Origin: a virus
Strand: one strand, 5' to 3'
Virus record (IMG/VR): IMGVR_UViG_3300045733_000243
Span: 1-52,351 of that record
Length of the DNA stretch: 52,351 nucleotides
Shown here: positions 33,543 through 40,408 of the stretch, piece by piece
How the letters are laid out: each line of letters opens with the position of its first letter
Position numbering within the stretch: the first letter of the stretch is position 1
Translations under genes and position numbers: made by a program
The notes under the pieces: generated by a model
Told to the model about the DNA's origin: nothing
Database searches by the model: none
Seen by the model: only the letters and a program-made list of their open reading frames with translations

Positions 33543-33833
33543 TTAGGCGGCTTTACGCGCAGGAAGGACGGCCCAAGTCTCGGCGTCGTCCGGCTCAACG
33601 CCGTAGCGCTCGGCGAACTCCAGGCGAACGGCTTCCTCAATCTCCCAGCGCTCGGCTTTGAGGACGATCCAGACTTTGTGCTTGGTGTTGCTGGCGCTCC
33701 AGGCAATCCCGCCGCGAATGTCGAATGCCTCGGTGGATGCCGAAGTTTTGGGTGGAATGTGATGGACTTCCATGGCGTTATCCTTGGTGGCGTCTGCGGG
33801 TATGGTGTGAGCGAGGTTCATCGGGGTCTCCAT
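33543..33833 (-). CDS. Small hypothetical protein
   Basis: 96 residues; start overlaps the stop of the gene at 33833-34162, suggesting translational coupling. Centre contains WSASNTKHKVWIVLKAERWE, then an acidic helical end. No family recognised. Confidence 0.6.
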   Translation of the reverse strand: METPMNLAHTIPADATKDNAMEVHHIPPKTSASTEAFDIRGGIAWSASNTKHKVWIVLKAERWEIEEAVRLEFAERYGVEPDDAETWAVLPARKAA

Positions 33834-34162
33834 CAGGCAGCGAGTTTCATGGCTTCAGCGGCGGGCGCCACCTTCGCCCGGAGAGCTGCGATCTGCGCAA
33901 ACAGCTCGCTGCGATTTTCGCCGGTGCGCTGGTTGAGGATCGTCGCATCGTAGCGCGCGTCAAGGTGGGCGAGCATGTTGGCGTCGTTGAGCCAGAGCCA
34001 AGCCTGCGTCTCGCCGGTGCGGGCCTCGGACCAAGCCATCTTCAGCCACTTAGCGGTCATGCGAACCTTCACATTGGCGGACTTACGGTTCATGCGGGCA
34101 AGCTCCCAGGCGCGGCGCATAACGTCGGAGCGGGAGACCGTGTTGTTGAAAAGCTTGCCCAT
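33833..34162 (-). CDS. Small helical protein, unknown function
   Basis: 109 residues from ATG 34162, with AGGGG about 10 bases upstream; a longer in-frame start at 34240 would lie upstream of the -10 box. Predicted helical (RSDVMRRAWELARMNRKSAN). First gene downstream of the promoter at 34206-34234. Resembles small phage/plasmid proteins of unknown role. Confidence 0.65.
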   Translation of the reverse strand: MGKLFNNTVSRSDVMRRAWELARMNRKSANVKVRMTAKWLKMAWSEARTGETQAWLWLNDANMLAHLDARYDATILNQRTGENRSELFAQIAALRAKVAPAAEAMKLAA

Positions 34163-34205
34163 TTTGCTGCCCCTGTGGTTTGTTGCTGCGCCGTCCTTGA
34201 GACAA

Positions 34206-34234
34206 GTGATACCCGCTCCAGCCGGGTATGTCAA
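34206..34234 (-). promoter_or_regulatory. Promoter with inverted-repeat operator
   Basis: Read on the minus strand: TTGACA (34234-34229), a 17-base spacer, TATCAC (34211-34206). The inverted repeat ATACCCG (34209-34215) / CGGGTAT (34223-34229) covers the spacer and part of the -10. It would drive the 34162-33833-33508-32786 unit. The divergent HTH gene at 34353 is a plausible regulator. Confidence 0.65.
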
Positions 34235-34352
34235 ACGCAAAGTGCAGCAAAATCAGATATTTATATCCAGTGCAATGTAATTCTTGCTGCTGCTCGATTC
34301 CTTCGCTGCACGGGGGCTTGCATTTGTGTTGCGCTGGTGTTAACCACGCCTG

Positions 34353-34646
34353 ATGAAAGAACCAACTCCCACACAGAAGAAAGTCACAGCGCTGATGGCG
34401 CGCTACGACGTTTCGCGCGCCACCTTCGCCGCAATGCTTGGCGTCGATGACACGACGGTTGATGCCTGGGTTGACGGCAAGCGCGAGTTGTTCGGGCTAT
34501 CATTGATCGTGATCGACATGCTGACCGACTGCCCGCCAGACCATGAGTTTTGGCTGGCGGAGCGGCATAAGCAGATGTATGGCGTGGCGCCCAAGAAAAA
34601 GGGTTATCAGCGGGGGGGCAGGAAGCGGAAGGCTGTGGTGGATTGA
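34353..34646 (+). CDS. Small HTH transcriptional regulator
   Basis: 97 residues. VTALMARYDVSRATFAAMLG then VDDTTVDAWVDGKRELFGLS is a helix-turn-helix of the Cro/XRE kind (about 10-50). A Lys/Gly-rich C-terminus may contact DNA. Divergent from the minus-strand unit that has a palindromic promoter, so it may control it. Its 3' end lies close to the IS607 boundary. Confidence 0.65.
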   Translation: MKEPTPTQKKVTALMARYDVSRATFAAMLGVDDTTVDAWVDGKRELFGLSLIVIDMLTDCPPDHEFWLAERHKQMYGVAPKKKGYQRGGRKRKAVVD

Positions 34647-34663
34647 GATGGGTGGGGCCGCTC

Positions 34664-36352
34664 CTAAAACCCTGCACATCTCTGCTCATCCCTGAGTAAA
34701 GTTGCGCATGGACGTCCACCGAGCAGTTTTGTGGACGGTTCGCGTGACGGGATCGCACCGTCATGCGTCCGTGGCGGAAACGTCGGGTTCGCAAGGAACG
34801 CGGCGTCTTCCTCCAGAGACCTGTCCCAAGCCGGGGCGGCTTGCGCCGTCCTCGCCTGGGAAGGTCCAGCAGCCTTGCGGCGGCCGGTCGGACGCAGCCC
34901 TTTGAGGGCCGCTTTCCAGGCGCCCATCGCTCTCGCCCATTGGTCCCGCACATGCCTACGGCCGATCCTTGCAGGTCGGGCGAGGGTGACACGGGACTGG
35001 TTGCGCTTCCTGGTGGCGGGGATGTCCCCGGCCGGGAGCGCAAGCGAGAGCGGCAGACGCTCGGAATAATTCATTGCGCGCCTGCCGATAACGACGGCGG
35101 CTGCGTGATGCACGGAAAGGCCGTAGCGCACCATGAAGCGGGCGCGACCTTGGAATGAGGTGTAAGCCGGATCAACGGCAAGCACGGCGACGCCTTCGCG
35201 AGCTGCGCGGCGCTCCAGCATCGTGCGGAAGCCGTTGAAGGCGAAGGCCGAAAGCATGCGCGCCATACGCGGCCGTGCTTCCTCGCGCAGACGGGTTTTC
35301 TTCGCCTCGAAGTCCAGATCCTCGATCACGATAGGCACGCCCCGGCGCTTGGCCAGCGCGACCAGCCGGGCAGCGGCGTTGCCGATGGACGCCTCAACCT
35401 GATCCGTGCGGCGATGCTGCGTCAGCATCGGGACCGTGAACCGGCCTTTGGGATTGCCGTGGGCGTCAAGAAACGCGGCGGCGAGGAAACCGGCGTTCAT
35501 GTCCACCGCGAGACATCCGCGCGCAAAGTCCGGCGCAGCGTCGGGGAGTTCCTGAAAGAGGCTGACGAACACGCGCCAGCCCTTGGCGTCGCGGACAAAG
35601 CGCCAGGACAGCGCTTCGCCTTGGTCCGTGGCGTGCGCCTGGATCGCGGCCGTCACGACGTCGTGGCCGTAACCAAAGCGCACGGGGCCGAGTTCGATGT
35701 ATTTCTTGGAGCCAAGCTCGCGCCATACCGCGTCGGGCAGGCGCAGGCGCAGCATAACCACGCCGTCGGCGGTCAACGTCGCGGTGCAAGTCTGGTTGCC
35801 GGACGCCTCGTCCTTGGAGCCGAGACAAAAGAACTGGCTGGCGCGCCGCTCGCGCCACACGCCTTGCCATTCGGCATGATCGGAGAAGCCGTTCTCTTCC
35901 AAATGATGCTGCGCGTTGAACAACTTGGCTGAGCCGAAGCAGAGCGCGGGAGCTGGGCGCTTTATCTCTGCGCGGATTGCGGTCTGCCGGTCACGCAAAA
36001 TGCCGAGGCGGCGCTTTTTCTGATGCAGCTTCGCGGCGGACGCTTTGCGCTTCTCCAGTTTACGGATGGTCTTGAGCGTCACCTTGATGCGGGCGTCCAG
36101 CTCACGCAACCGAAGCTTGCCGATTTCCTTCAGGCTCGACGCCTTGCCCTTCGCCGCAACCGCCAGCGCGTTGAACTGGCGAGCCGTGATCCCAAACCGG
36201 CGCAAGAATTCGCTCTTGCAGTCGTTGGGTTTACGGCCTTTCGCCATCTCAGCCCACAAGCAGCGCTCCGCACGAGAAAGCAGAGCCGCAGTCGCGTCAA
36301 GAGCAGGATGGCCGTCAATTCGAGCTTGGAAGGTGCTGGCTTGATTGATCAT
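34664..36352 (-). CDS. tnpB: TnpB-like protein of an IS607-type element
   Basis: 562 residues, longer than typical TnpB. RuvC-I is LAVDMNAGFLAAAF (D284) and RuvC-II is IVIEDLDFEAKK (E344). RuvC-III is not canonical: GLSVHHAAAVVIGRRAM (His 415-416) replaces the usual D.NAA. No C..C zinc ribbon is present. The N-terminus (60-135) is a Lys-rich helical bundle. This fits the large TnpB-related proteins that accompany IS607 recombinases. Its start overlaps tnpA's stop (ATGA). The last 11 residues are read past the 12-bp end repeat into flanking DNA, so the native C-terminus may be altered. Nuclease activity cannot be assumed. Confidence 0.8.
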   Translation of the reverse strand: MINQASTFQARIDGHPALDATAALLSRAERCLWAEMAKGRKPNDCKSEFLRRFGITARQFNALAVAAKGKASSLKEIGKLRLRELDARIKVTLKTIRKLEKRKASAAKLHQKKRRLGILRDRQTAIRAEIKRPAPALCFGSAKLFNAQHHLEENGFSDHAEWQGVWRERRASQFFCLGSKDEASGNQTCTATLTADGVVMLRLRLPDAVWRELGSKKYIELGPVRFGYGHDVVTAAIQAHATDQGEALSWRFVRDAKGWRVFVSLFQELPDAAPDFARGCLAVDMNAGFLAAAFLDAHGNPKGRFTVPMLTQHRRTDQVEASIGNAAARLVALAKRRGVPIVIEDLDFEAKKTRLREEARPRMARMLSAFAFNGFRTMLERRAAREGVAVLAVDPAYTSFQGRARFMVRYGLSVHHAAAVVIGRRAMNYSERLPLSLALPAGDIPATRKRNQSRVTLARPARIGRRHVRDQWARAMGAWKAALKGLRPTGRRKAAGPSQARTAQAAPAWDRSLEEDAAFLANPTFPPRTHDGAIPSREPSTKLLGGRPCATLLRDEQRCAGF

Positions 36353-37001
36353 GACTCGCCAGCCTCTTCAACTGCACGCTTTACGCCTTCGAGAAGCTTC
36401 TTATTCTTCTTTGAGCGTGCACCGTAAAGTCTAGCGGAAAAAACTGTAATTATTTCAAGAACATCTGTGGCGAGGTCTTGTTCAAACGTGGTGTCTTCGC
36501 CCTTATTCAGGATGACAACCTCAACATTCCGAGCCTCGCAGATGGCGAACACTAACTCAGCGCCAAAGCGTAAGAGTCTATCCTTATGCGTCAAGACAAG
36601 TCGGCCAATGTTGTTGTCAATGATGTTTTCAATTAGGCGCTTTAAGCCCTTTTTATGATAGTTCATCCCCGAGCCGAGATCGGAGACGACTTCGAACGTC
36701 CAGCCTTGGGCGGCGCAATACGCCTCAAGAACCTGCTTCTGACGCTCTAAATCGGCTTTTTGATCGTGGCTTGACACGCGAGCATAGGCGATGGTCTTGC
36801 GCTCGGCATCGTCGGCGGCGCGGAACAACTCCGGGCGCAGCGCGGAAATATCATACCGCCGTTGTCCGCCCTTCGTGCGCTGGGGTATGAGTTTCCCTTC
36901 GCGCTCCCAACGGCGAAGCGTCTGAGGAGATACCCTCAGAGCTTCCGCCGCTTCGCTTATGGTCAATAACTTGTTCATGGCGTATATGTATGCGCAACTT
37001 T
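34698..37001 (-). mobile_element. IS607-type transposon
   Basis: The serine recombinase and TnpB-like genes are bounded by AAAGTTGCGCAT (34698-34709) and ATGCGCAACTTT (36990-37001), a 12-bp inverted repeat 2.3 kb apart. IS607 elements usually insert at GG dinucleotides without target duplication; GGG lies just outside both repeats, so true ends could be about 10-25 bases further out. The right end abuts a truncated Rha gene. Confidence 0.75.
36349..36978 (-). CDS. tnpA: IS607-family serine recombinase/transposase
   Basis: 209 residues, complete. N-terminal MerR-like helix-turn-helix LTISEAAEALRVSPQTLRRW then EREGKLIPQRT (1-35), then a small serine recombinase domain: IAYARVSSHDQKADLERQ (catalytic Ser in RVSS, about residue 69), LVLTHKDRLLRFG and a C-terminal helical stretch. 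This order (HTH first, catalytic domain second) is specific to IS607 transposases. Overlaps tnpB by 4 bases and the truncated Rha frame by 4 bases. Confidence 0.95.
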   Translation of the reverse strand: MNKLLTISEAAEALRVSPQTLRRWEREGKLIPQRTKGGQRRYDISALRPELFRAADDAERKTIAYARVSSHDQKADLERQKQVLEAYCAAQGWTFEVVSDLGSGMNYHKKGLKRLIENIIDNNIGRLVLTHKDRLLRFGAELVFAICEARNVEVVILNKGEDTTFEQDLATDVLEIITVFSARLYGARSKKNKKLLEGVKRAVEEAGES

Positions 37002-37355
37002 GAGCAATGTCAATGGATCAGTTACTGAACCCTTGAGCGAGCGGCAGAGAGCCATGAACCCAGGCTCAGTCATAAAAACGTGCGACGTTGACTCCCCTGT
37101 AGGCTTGGTTAAGTCATTGATTTTAAAGTCCCGAAAATTACGTGCTTTGAAATCATTGGACAAATCAAGGCCACGAATGGCTTGCAGCACGTGGTCGTGC
37201 CGCCTTTTCAACTTCTTCGCCACCTCCCGGCTATCAGCCAGCGGCTCCCCATCGTCTCCGCTGGATAGTTCGACGATAGGTGTGGAAACAGAGGGCAGGT
37301 TCGGCGTATGATCGTTAACCAAATTGGCGTTAGGCTTGCTGTTAGCCTGATGCAT
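36975..37355 (-). pseudogene. Phage regulatory protein Rha, truncated at the IS607 end
   Basis: 126 residues from ATG 37355, with GAGGA 9 bases upstream. PLADSREVAKKLKRRHDHVL, then QAIRGLD and STSHVFMTEPGFMALCRSLK, match the N-terminal Rha domain of phage regulators that interfere with growth when integration host factor is absent. After SLKG the frame runs into the IS607 end and stops at TGA overlapping tnpA's ATG. The expected C-terminal helix (usually K..AL..K..YI.AFN) is absent, and no matching fragment was found on the other side of the element, so a deletion probably accompanied insertion. Confidence 0.7.
36985..37013 (-). promoter_or_regulatory. Promoter reading into IS607 tnpA
   Basis: On the minus strand: TTGACA (37013-37008), 17 bases, TACATA (36990-36985), 7 bases before the tnpA ATG. 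If the element ends at the 12-bp repeat, the -35 box comes from the flank, making a junction promoter. The distance to ATG is very short, so leaderless or coupled translation would be needed. Confidence 0.45.
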
Positions 37356-37443
37356 GAGATTGTCCTCATGGTTGATGGTTAGGTCCGGTCCAGAGGTTGA
37401 GCCCTCTCGGCCGGGCTGCTGACTGTCGTCATTGACATCCGTG

Positions 37444-37458
37444 TTGCAATGTGTGCAA
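37444..37458 (+). promoter_or_regulatory. Inverted repeat near possible promoter of the RHH gene
   Basis: TTGCA-5-TGCAA, 42 bases upstream of the RHH start. A TTGACA box lies at 37432-37437 but the -10 is poor. Possible operator in the intergenic space shared with the divergent Rha gene. Confidence 0.35.
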
Positions 37459-37499
37459 ATGTTATCGCCCACAACGAACGCAACACGACGGAACACACA

Positions 37500-37694
37500 A
37501 TGACACAGCATAACGCACCAAGCAAGACCGTTGTCGTGCATATTCGCATTCCGAGCGAGACTAAAGACGTACTTGAGGGGCTTGCTGCGAAGGACCACCG
37601 CACGCTCACATCCATGGTTAACAAGATCATTGCGGAATATTTGGAGGTGGCTAACGCCGTGTCGGAAGGTGGCTCGAATGCATCTGGGGCGTAG
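37500..37694 (+). CDS. Ribbon-helix-helix DNA-binding protein (Arc-like)
   Basis: 64 residues from ATG 37500. KTVVVHIRIPSETKDVLEGL then AAKDHRTLTSMVNKIIAEYL is the strand-helix-helix of the Arc/MetJ fold. It probably represses its own promoter or the divergent rha. Terminated at 37733-37762. Confidence 0.75.
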   Translation: MTQHNAPSKTVVVHIRIPSETKDVLEGLAAKDHRTLTSMVNKIIAEYLEVANAVSEGGSNASGA

Positions 37695-37732
37695 ATCAAG
37701 CAGCTATCGGGACTTCGTGGCCCACGCAGAAT

Positions 37733-37762
37733 AAAAGCCGCCCATCTCGGAGCGGCTTTTTT
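37733..37762. terminator. Terminator between RHH and MucR genes
   Basis: AAAAGCCGC pairs with GCGGCTTTT over 10 bases with a T-run on the + side. Serves the RHH gene and could also end the convergent MucR transcript. Confidence 0.8.
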
Positions 37763-37800
37763 GTTGCCTTGAGTATTGGTCTTCGCTTTAAGCCGCCATA

Positions 37801-38211
37801 CTAAGCCGCCCTACGCTGGCCCAATCCCATTTTCTTGGCGAGTTCTGAGCGCTGTGCAGCATATGCCGGGGAAACCATCGGGTAATCCATCGGTAGTCCC
37901 CACTTTGCGCGATACTCTTCTGGGCTAAGATCGTAGTTGGTGCGGATATGCCTTTTAAGACTGCGGAACTTCTTGCCGTCCTCCAAGCAAATGATGAATT
38001 CAGGCGTTACCGACTTCTTGATAGAGACAGCCGGAACCAGTTCCACCTTCGGCTGAGCGGCACCGTTCAACGCCACATCACTCAACATCGTGTGCACCGA
38101 CGTGATTAAATCGGGCACCTTGTCCGCCTGAATGGTGTTGTGCGAAACATACGCGGCAACAATCCTACCGGTAAGTTCAAGGATATTCTCTTCCATTCCA
38201 ATATCTTCCAT
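37801..38211 (-). CDS. MucR/Ros-family transcriptional regulator
   Basis: 136 residues. FIICLEDGKKFRSLKRHIRT, then YDLSPEEYRAKWGLPMDYPM and YAAQRSELAKKMGLG, is the conserved C-terminal zinc-finger-like domain of MucR/Ros regulators, which are essentially alphaproteobacterial. The metal ligands appear as Cys (CLED), Asp and His (KRH), with Asn where a second His can occur. The N-terminus (LELTGRIVAAYVSHNTIQ) is the oligomerisation part. Start at 38211 or 38196; both have weak ribosome sites. Host MucR silences foreign AT-rich DNA and surface genes, so a phage copy could re-tune them. Confidence 0.9.
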   Translation of the reverse strand: MEDIGMEENILELTGRIVAAYVSHNTIQADKVPDLITSVHTMLSDVALNGAAQPKVELVPAVSIKKSVTPEFIICLEDGKKFRSLKRHIRTNYDLSPEEYRAKWGLPMDYPMVSPAYAAQRSELAKKMGLGQRRAA

Positions 38212-38326
38212 CTGAATTCCATATTAACTGTGTGTTTCTTCGCTGTTACGCACAGTAAACCGCATCATTTCGCGGTGTCAACAATTATTCCAACTTTAGC
38301 AAACAAATCTCAAATGGAGGCTGGCA

Positions 38327-38854
38327 ATGACGGCTCTTCCTGCTGAATACGCATGGCTGGCGCATGAAGGCGCGCCACGCATGCTCGTGGAAGCTCTCAA
38401 GCTATACGGCATAAAAGAGGTGATCGGGAGCGGCGACAATCACGTAATTGTCGATTGGGCCAAGGAGATCGGCGTCTCGTACTCTCACGATGAAACGCCG
38501 TGGTGTGGACTGATGATGGCTGTTGTCGCGAGGCGGGCCGGAAAAGAACTTCCTCCGTGTCCTCTTTGGGCTCTCGACTGGAAAGATCATTTTGGCCACG
38601 CAGTTGCTCAGCCAATGCTTGGCGATGTGATGGTTTTCTCGCGCGCTGGCGGTGGGCATGTCTCGCTATACGTGGGGGAGGACTCTGCCTGCTGGCACTG
38701 TCTTGGAGGCAACCAAGGCGACCGGGTGTCGTTCACGCGCATCCCCAAGACCCGCCAGCACTGGGCGCGCCGCCCGGACTACACCATTCAGCCCGCGAAT
38801 GTCCGCGTGGTTCATCTCGCCGCATCTGGCGCAATATCATCCAAGGAGACCTGA
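38327..38854 (+). CDS. Endolysin (CHAP/NlpC-P60-like, TIGR02594 type)
   Basis: 175 residues. SHDETPWCGLMMAVVARRAG has the nucleophile Cys (about residue 58), GGGHVSLYVGEDSACWHCLG provides the His (about 108), and GGNQGDRVSF the polar third residue. This is the papain-like peptidase layout of TIGR02594 phage endolysins. No signal peptide, so release needs the holin-like genes that follow. GGAGG lies 12 bases before the ATG. First gene of the lysis cassette, divergent from mucR. Confidence 0.85.
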   Translation: MTALPAEYAWLAHEGAPRMLVEALKLYGIKEVIGSGDNHVIVDWAKEIGVSYSHDETPWCGLMMAVVARRAGKELPPCPLWALDWKDHFGHAVAQPMLGDVMVFSRAGGGHVSLYVGEDSACWHCLGGNQGDRVSFTRIPKTRQHWARRPDYTIQPANVRVVHLAASGAISSKET

Positions 38855-38855
38855 A

Positions 38856-39341
38856 ATGACGCGAATTTTCGCAACTCTCGCCGCACTGGTGCTCGTGCTG
38901 GGCGCGCCTGCTCTGGCCGCCGACGTTGTCCCCGTGTCCGTGGTGGTCCCGTATGGCGACTGGATCGGGGCGGCTCTACCATATGTTGGGTATGCTCTGG
39001 CTGCTGTCGCTATATGGGGCGTCCGCATGCTCCCGCCGCAGTTCTCGGCCCTCGCCCACATCATGCAGGCCGAAAGCCTGATCACCGCGGGGATCTCCTA
39101 CGGGATCAACACCACCGCGGGCGCGACACGCGACAAAACGCTTACGCTGCACGTCGCTAATCCTGTGCTTGCCGCGGCGCTGGAGTACGTGCTGACCATC
39201 GCCAAGCCGTCTGTCCTGGCCCAACTCGGAGAGCCCGCGGTTATCGCTCGGATGATTTGGGCTCGCCTCAATCTGCCGGCCGAGTCCGCGGCGCCGGACT
39301 TTGACGCGGTCGTTATCGCGGTCCAGCAACGGGCCGCCTAA
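38856..39341 (+). CDS. Membrane protein of the lysis cassette, possible holin
   Basis: 161 residues from ATG 38856, with AAGGAGA 7 bases upstream; it starts 1 base after the endolysin stop. N-terminal hydrophobic segment (FATLAALVLVLGAPALAA, either a signal peptide or TM1) and a second (LPYVGYALAAVAIWGVRML) within 60 residues. The rest is a soluble helical domain. Two segments plus position suggest a holin-like protein, but the long C-terminus is atypical. Stop overlaps the next ATG. Confidence 0.55.
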   Translation: MTRIFATLAALVLVLGAPALAADVVPVSVVVPYGDWIGAALPYVGYALAAVAIWGVRMLPPQFSALAHIMQAESLITAGISYGINTTAGATRDKTLTLHVANPVLAAALEYVLTIAKPSVLAQLGEPAVIARMIWARLNLPAESAAPDFDAVVIAVQQRAA

Positions 39342-39586
39342 TGTGGTCCATCTGCCTCGCGCTCGCCGAACCCATCATCCAGGCGTTCGCCGCGGCGTTT
39401 GGCCGGGCCCTGGTGGACATGGTGGCCGACTGGCGGAGCGACCAAGCCATTGCTGAGGCTGCGACAGCGACCCAGGCTTTGGCCGCCAGCGAGGCCGCAC
39501 GGGCAGCGGAGCGGGCCATGTCTGCAGCCGCCCAGCCGATAACCGACGCCGAGTTGCTCACCGCCCTGGACGGAGGCGCCGCATGA
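39341..39586 (+). CDS. Rz-like (i-spanin-like) helical protein
   Basis: 81 residues: a short hydrophobic N-terminus (WSICLALAEPIIQAFAAAF), then an Ala-rich helix (AEAATATQALAASEAARAAE) and an acidic end ITDAELLTALDGG. Anchor plus long helix before an Rz1-like gene is how inner-membrane spanins look. It overlaps the following gene by 4 bases (ATGA). Family call is tentative. Confidence 0.45.
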   Translation: MWSICLALAEPIIQAFAAAFGRALVDMVADWRSDQAIAEAATATQALAASEAARAAERAMSAAAQPITDAELLTALDGGAA

Positions 39587-39831
39587 ACCCGCTATGCCTT
39601 GGCGTCGAACTGATGCTGCTCGGCGCACGCGTGTGCCTCGGGGATGCCGCCAAGCCGCCGCCGATGGCTGAGATCGTATGCCCGACGCTTGAGGATTGGC
39701 CAGCGGCCGAACAGCGGGCGCTGGCGGCCGAGATGCGGGCGCATCCAGGCCTAGCAACCACAGCGGCGGTCAAGAAGCTGGCGCGCATCCGGGCACAGGT
39801 CCGGGCGTGCCTGAAAGCCCAGAAGAAATAG
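39583..39831 (+). CDS. Rz1-like / lysis accessory protein
   Basis: 82 residues. The stretch VCPTLEDWPAAEQRALAAEM followed by a KKLARIRAQVRACLKAQ end matches the CP.L..Y....A.EL...LR.Q.RAC pattern of small proteins ending lysis cassettes in alphaproteobacterial phages. A hydrophobic N-terminus (LGVELMLLGARVCLG) is present but without a clean lipobox, so outer-membrane lipoprotein status is doubtful. Confidence 0.5.
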   Translation: MNPLCLGVELMLLGARVCLGDAAKPPPMAEIVCPTLEDWPAAEQRALAAEMRAHPGLATTAAVKKLARIRAQVRACLKAQKK

Positions 39832-39898
39832 CGGCCGATCCAAAGCTTTGGGTGCCAAGGATCGGCCTAACATCGCCAGCCAGTTGAGGGGCTGCACA

Positions 39899-40336
39899 AT
39901 GCTGCACGATGATATACCACTGAATAACCACAAACCAAATAGTCATGAAATGCCCACTGAACATAATGCAAATGGCAGAGAATCGAAGTGGGAACAACAA
40001 CATGCAAATGAGGCAAGAGCGTATCTTCCCTGGCGAAGCCCCGTGTTTTGGGCTGGGGTGACAACAACGGCTGGTCTTTCTGGAGCAATTCTATGGTTCA
40101 TATGGACGGGGATTGCTGGACTCGCGAAGTCCGATTGGATCGAGAAGCCGGTCAAGGACTCCGAATTCAGAACAGAGGTTCGCGGTCTTCGCGAGTCCAT
40201 TACCCGCGTCGAACAGCGGATGGAACGAGTGGAGAAGCATGTGGAGACAAGCGCGGCTAAAGTGGACGCCAAGCTGGATCACATCACAGATTTACTGATC
40301 CAAGGCGGCGCAGCAAAGGGCGGCGCGCCGAAATAG
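39899..40336 (+). CDS. Membrane protein with C-terminal coiled coil
   Basis: 145 residues from ATG 39899, with GAGGGG 8 bases upstream. Hydrophilic N-terminus (1-45), one membrane segment (FWAGVTTTAGLSGAILWFIW, about 52-72), then a coiled coil (RGLRESITRVEQRMERVEKH, about 98-118). Resembles holin-associated XhlA-type proteins in composition, though order differs. Last gene of the lysis cassette, ended by the terminator at 40364. Confidence 0.6.
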   Translation: MLHDDIPLNNHKPNSHEMPTEHNANGRESKWEQQHANEARAYLPWRSPVFWAGVTTTAGLSGAILWFIWTGIAGLAKSDWIEKPVKDSEFRTEVRGLRESITRVEQRMERVEKHVETSAAKVDAKLDHITDLLIQGGAAKGGAPK

Positions 40337-40363
40337 GTTCCTAAAACCATAGGCCAGAACGCA

Positions 40364-40403
40364 AAAAGCCCGGCCGGAGAAATCCGCGCCGGGCTTTTCT
40401 TTT
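40364..40403. terminator. Terminator between convergent genes
   Basis: AAAAGCCCGGC pairs with GCCGGGCTTTT (11 bp) and continues TCTTTT. Ends the lysis cassette and, in reverse, the minus-strand gene at 40409. Confidence 0.85.
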
Positions 40404-40408
40404 GTGTT

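Noticed and set aside
33509-33706. 66-codon upstream extension of the SleB-like gene
   Set aside because: It overlaps the neighbouring gene, lacks a ribosome site, and the internal ATG at 33508 begins a proper signal peptide.
34731-35932. Open frames on the + strand opposite the IS607 tnpB
   Set aside because: They are antisense to a protein with clear RuvC-I and RuvC-II motifs.
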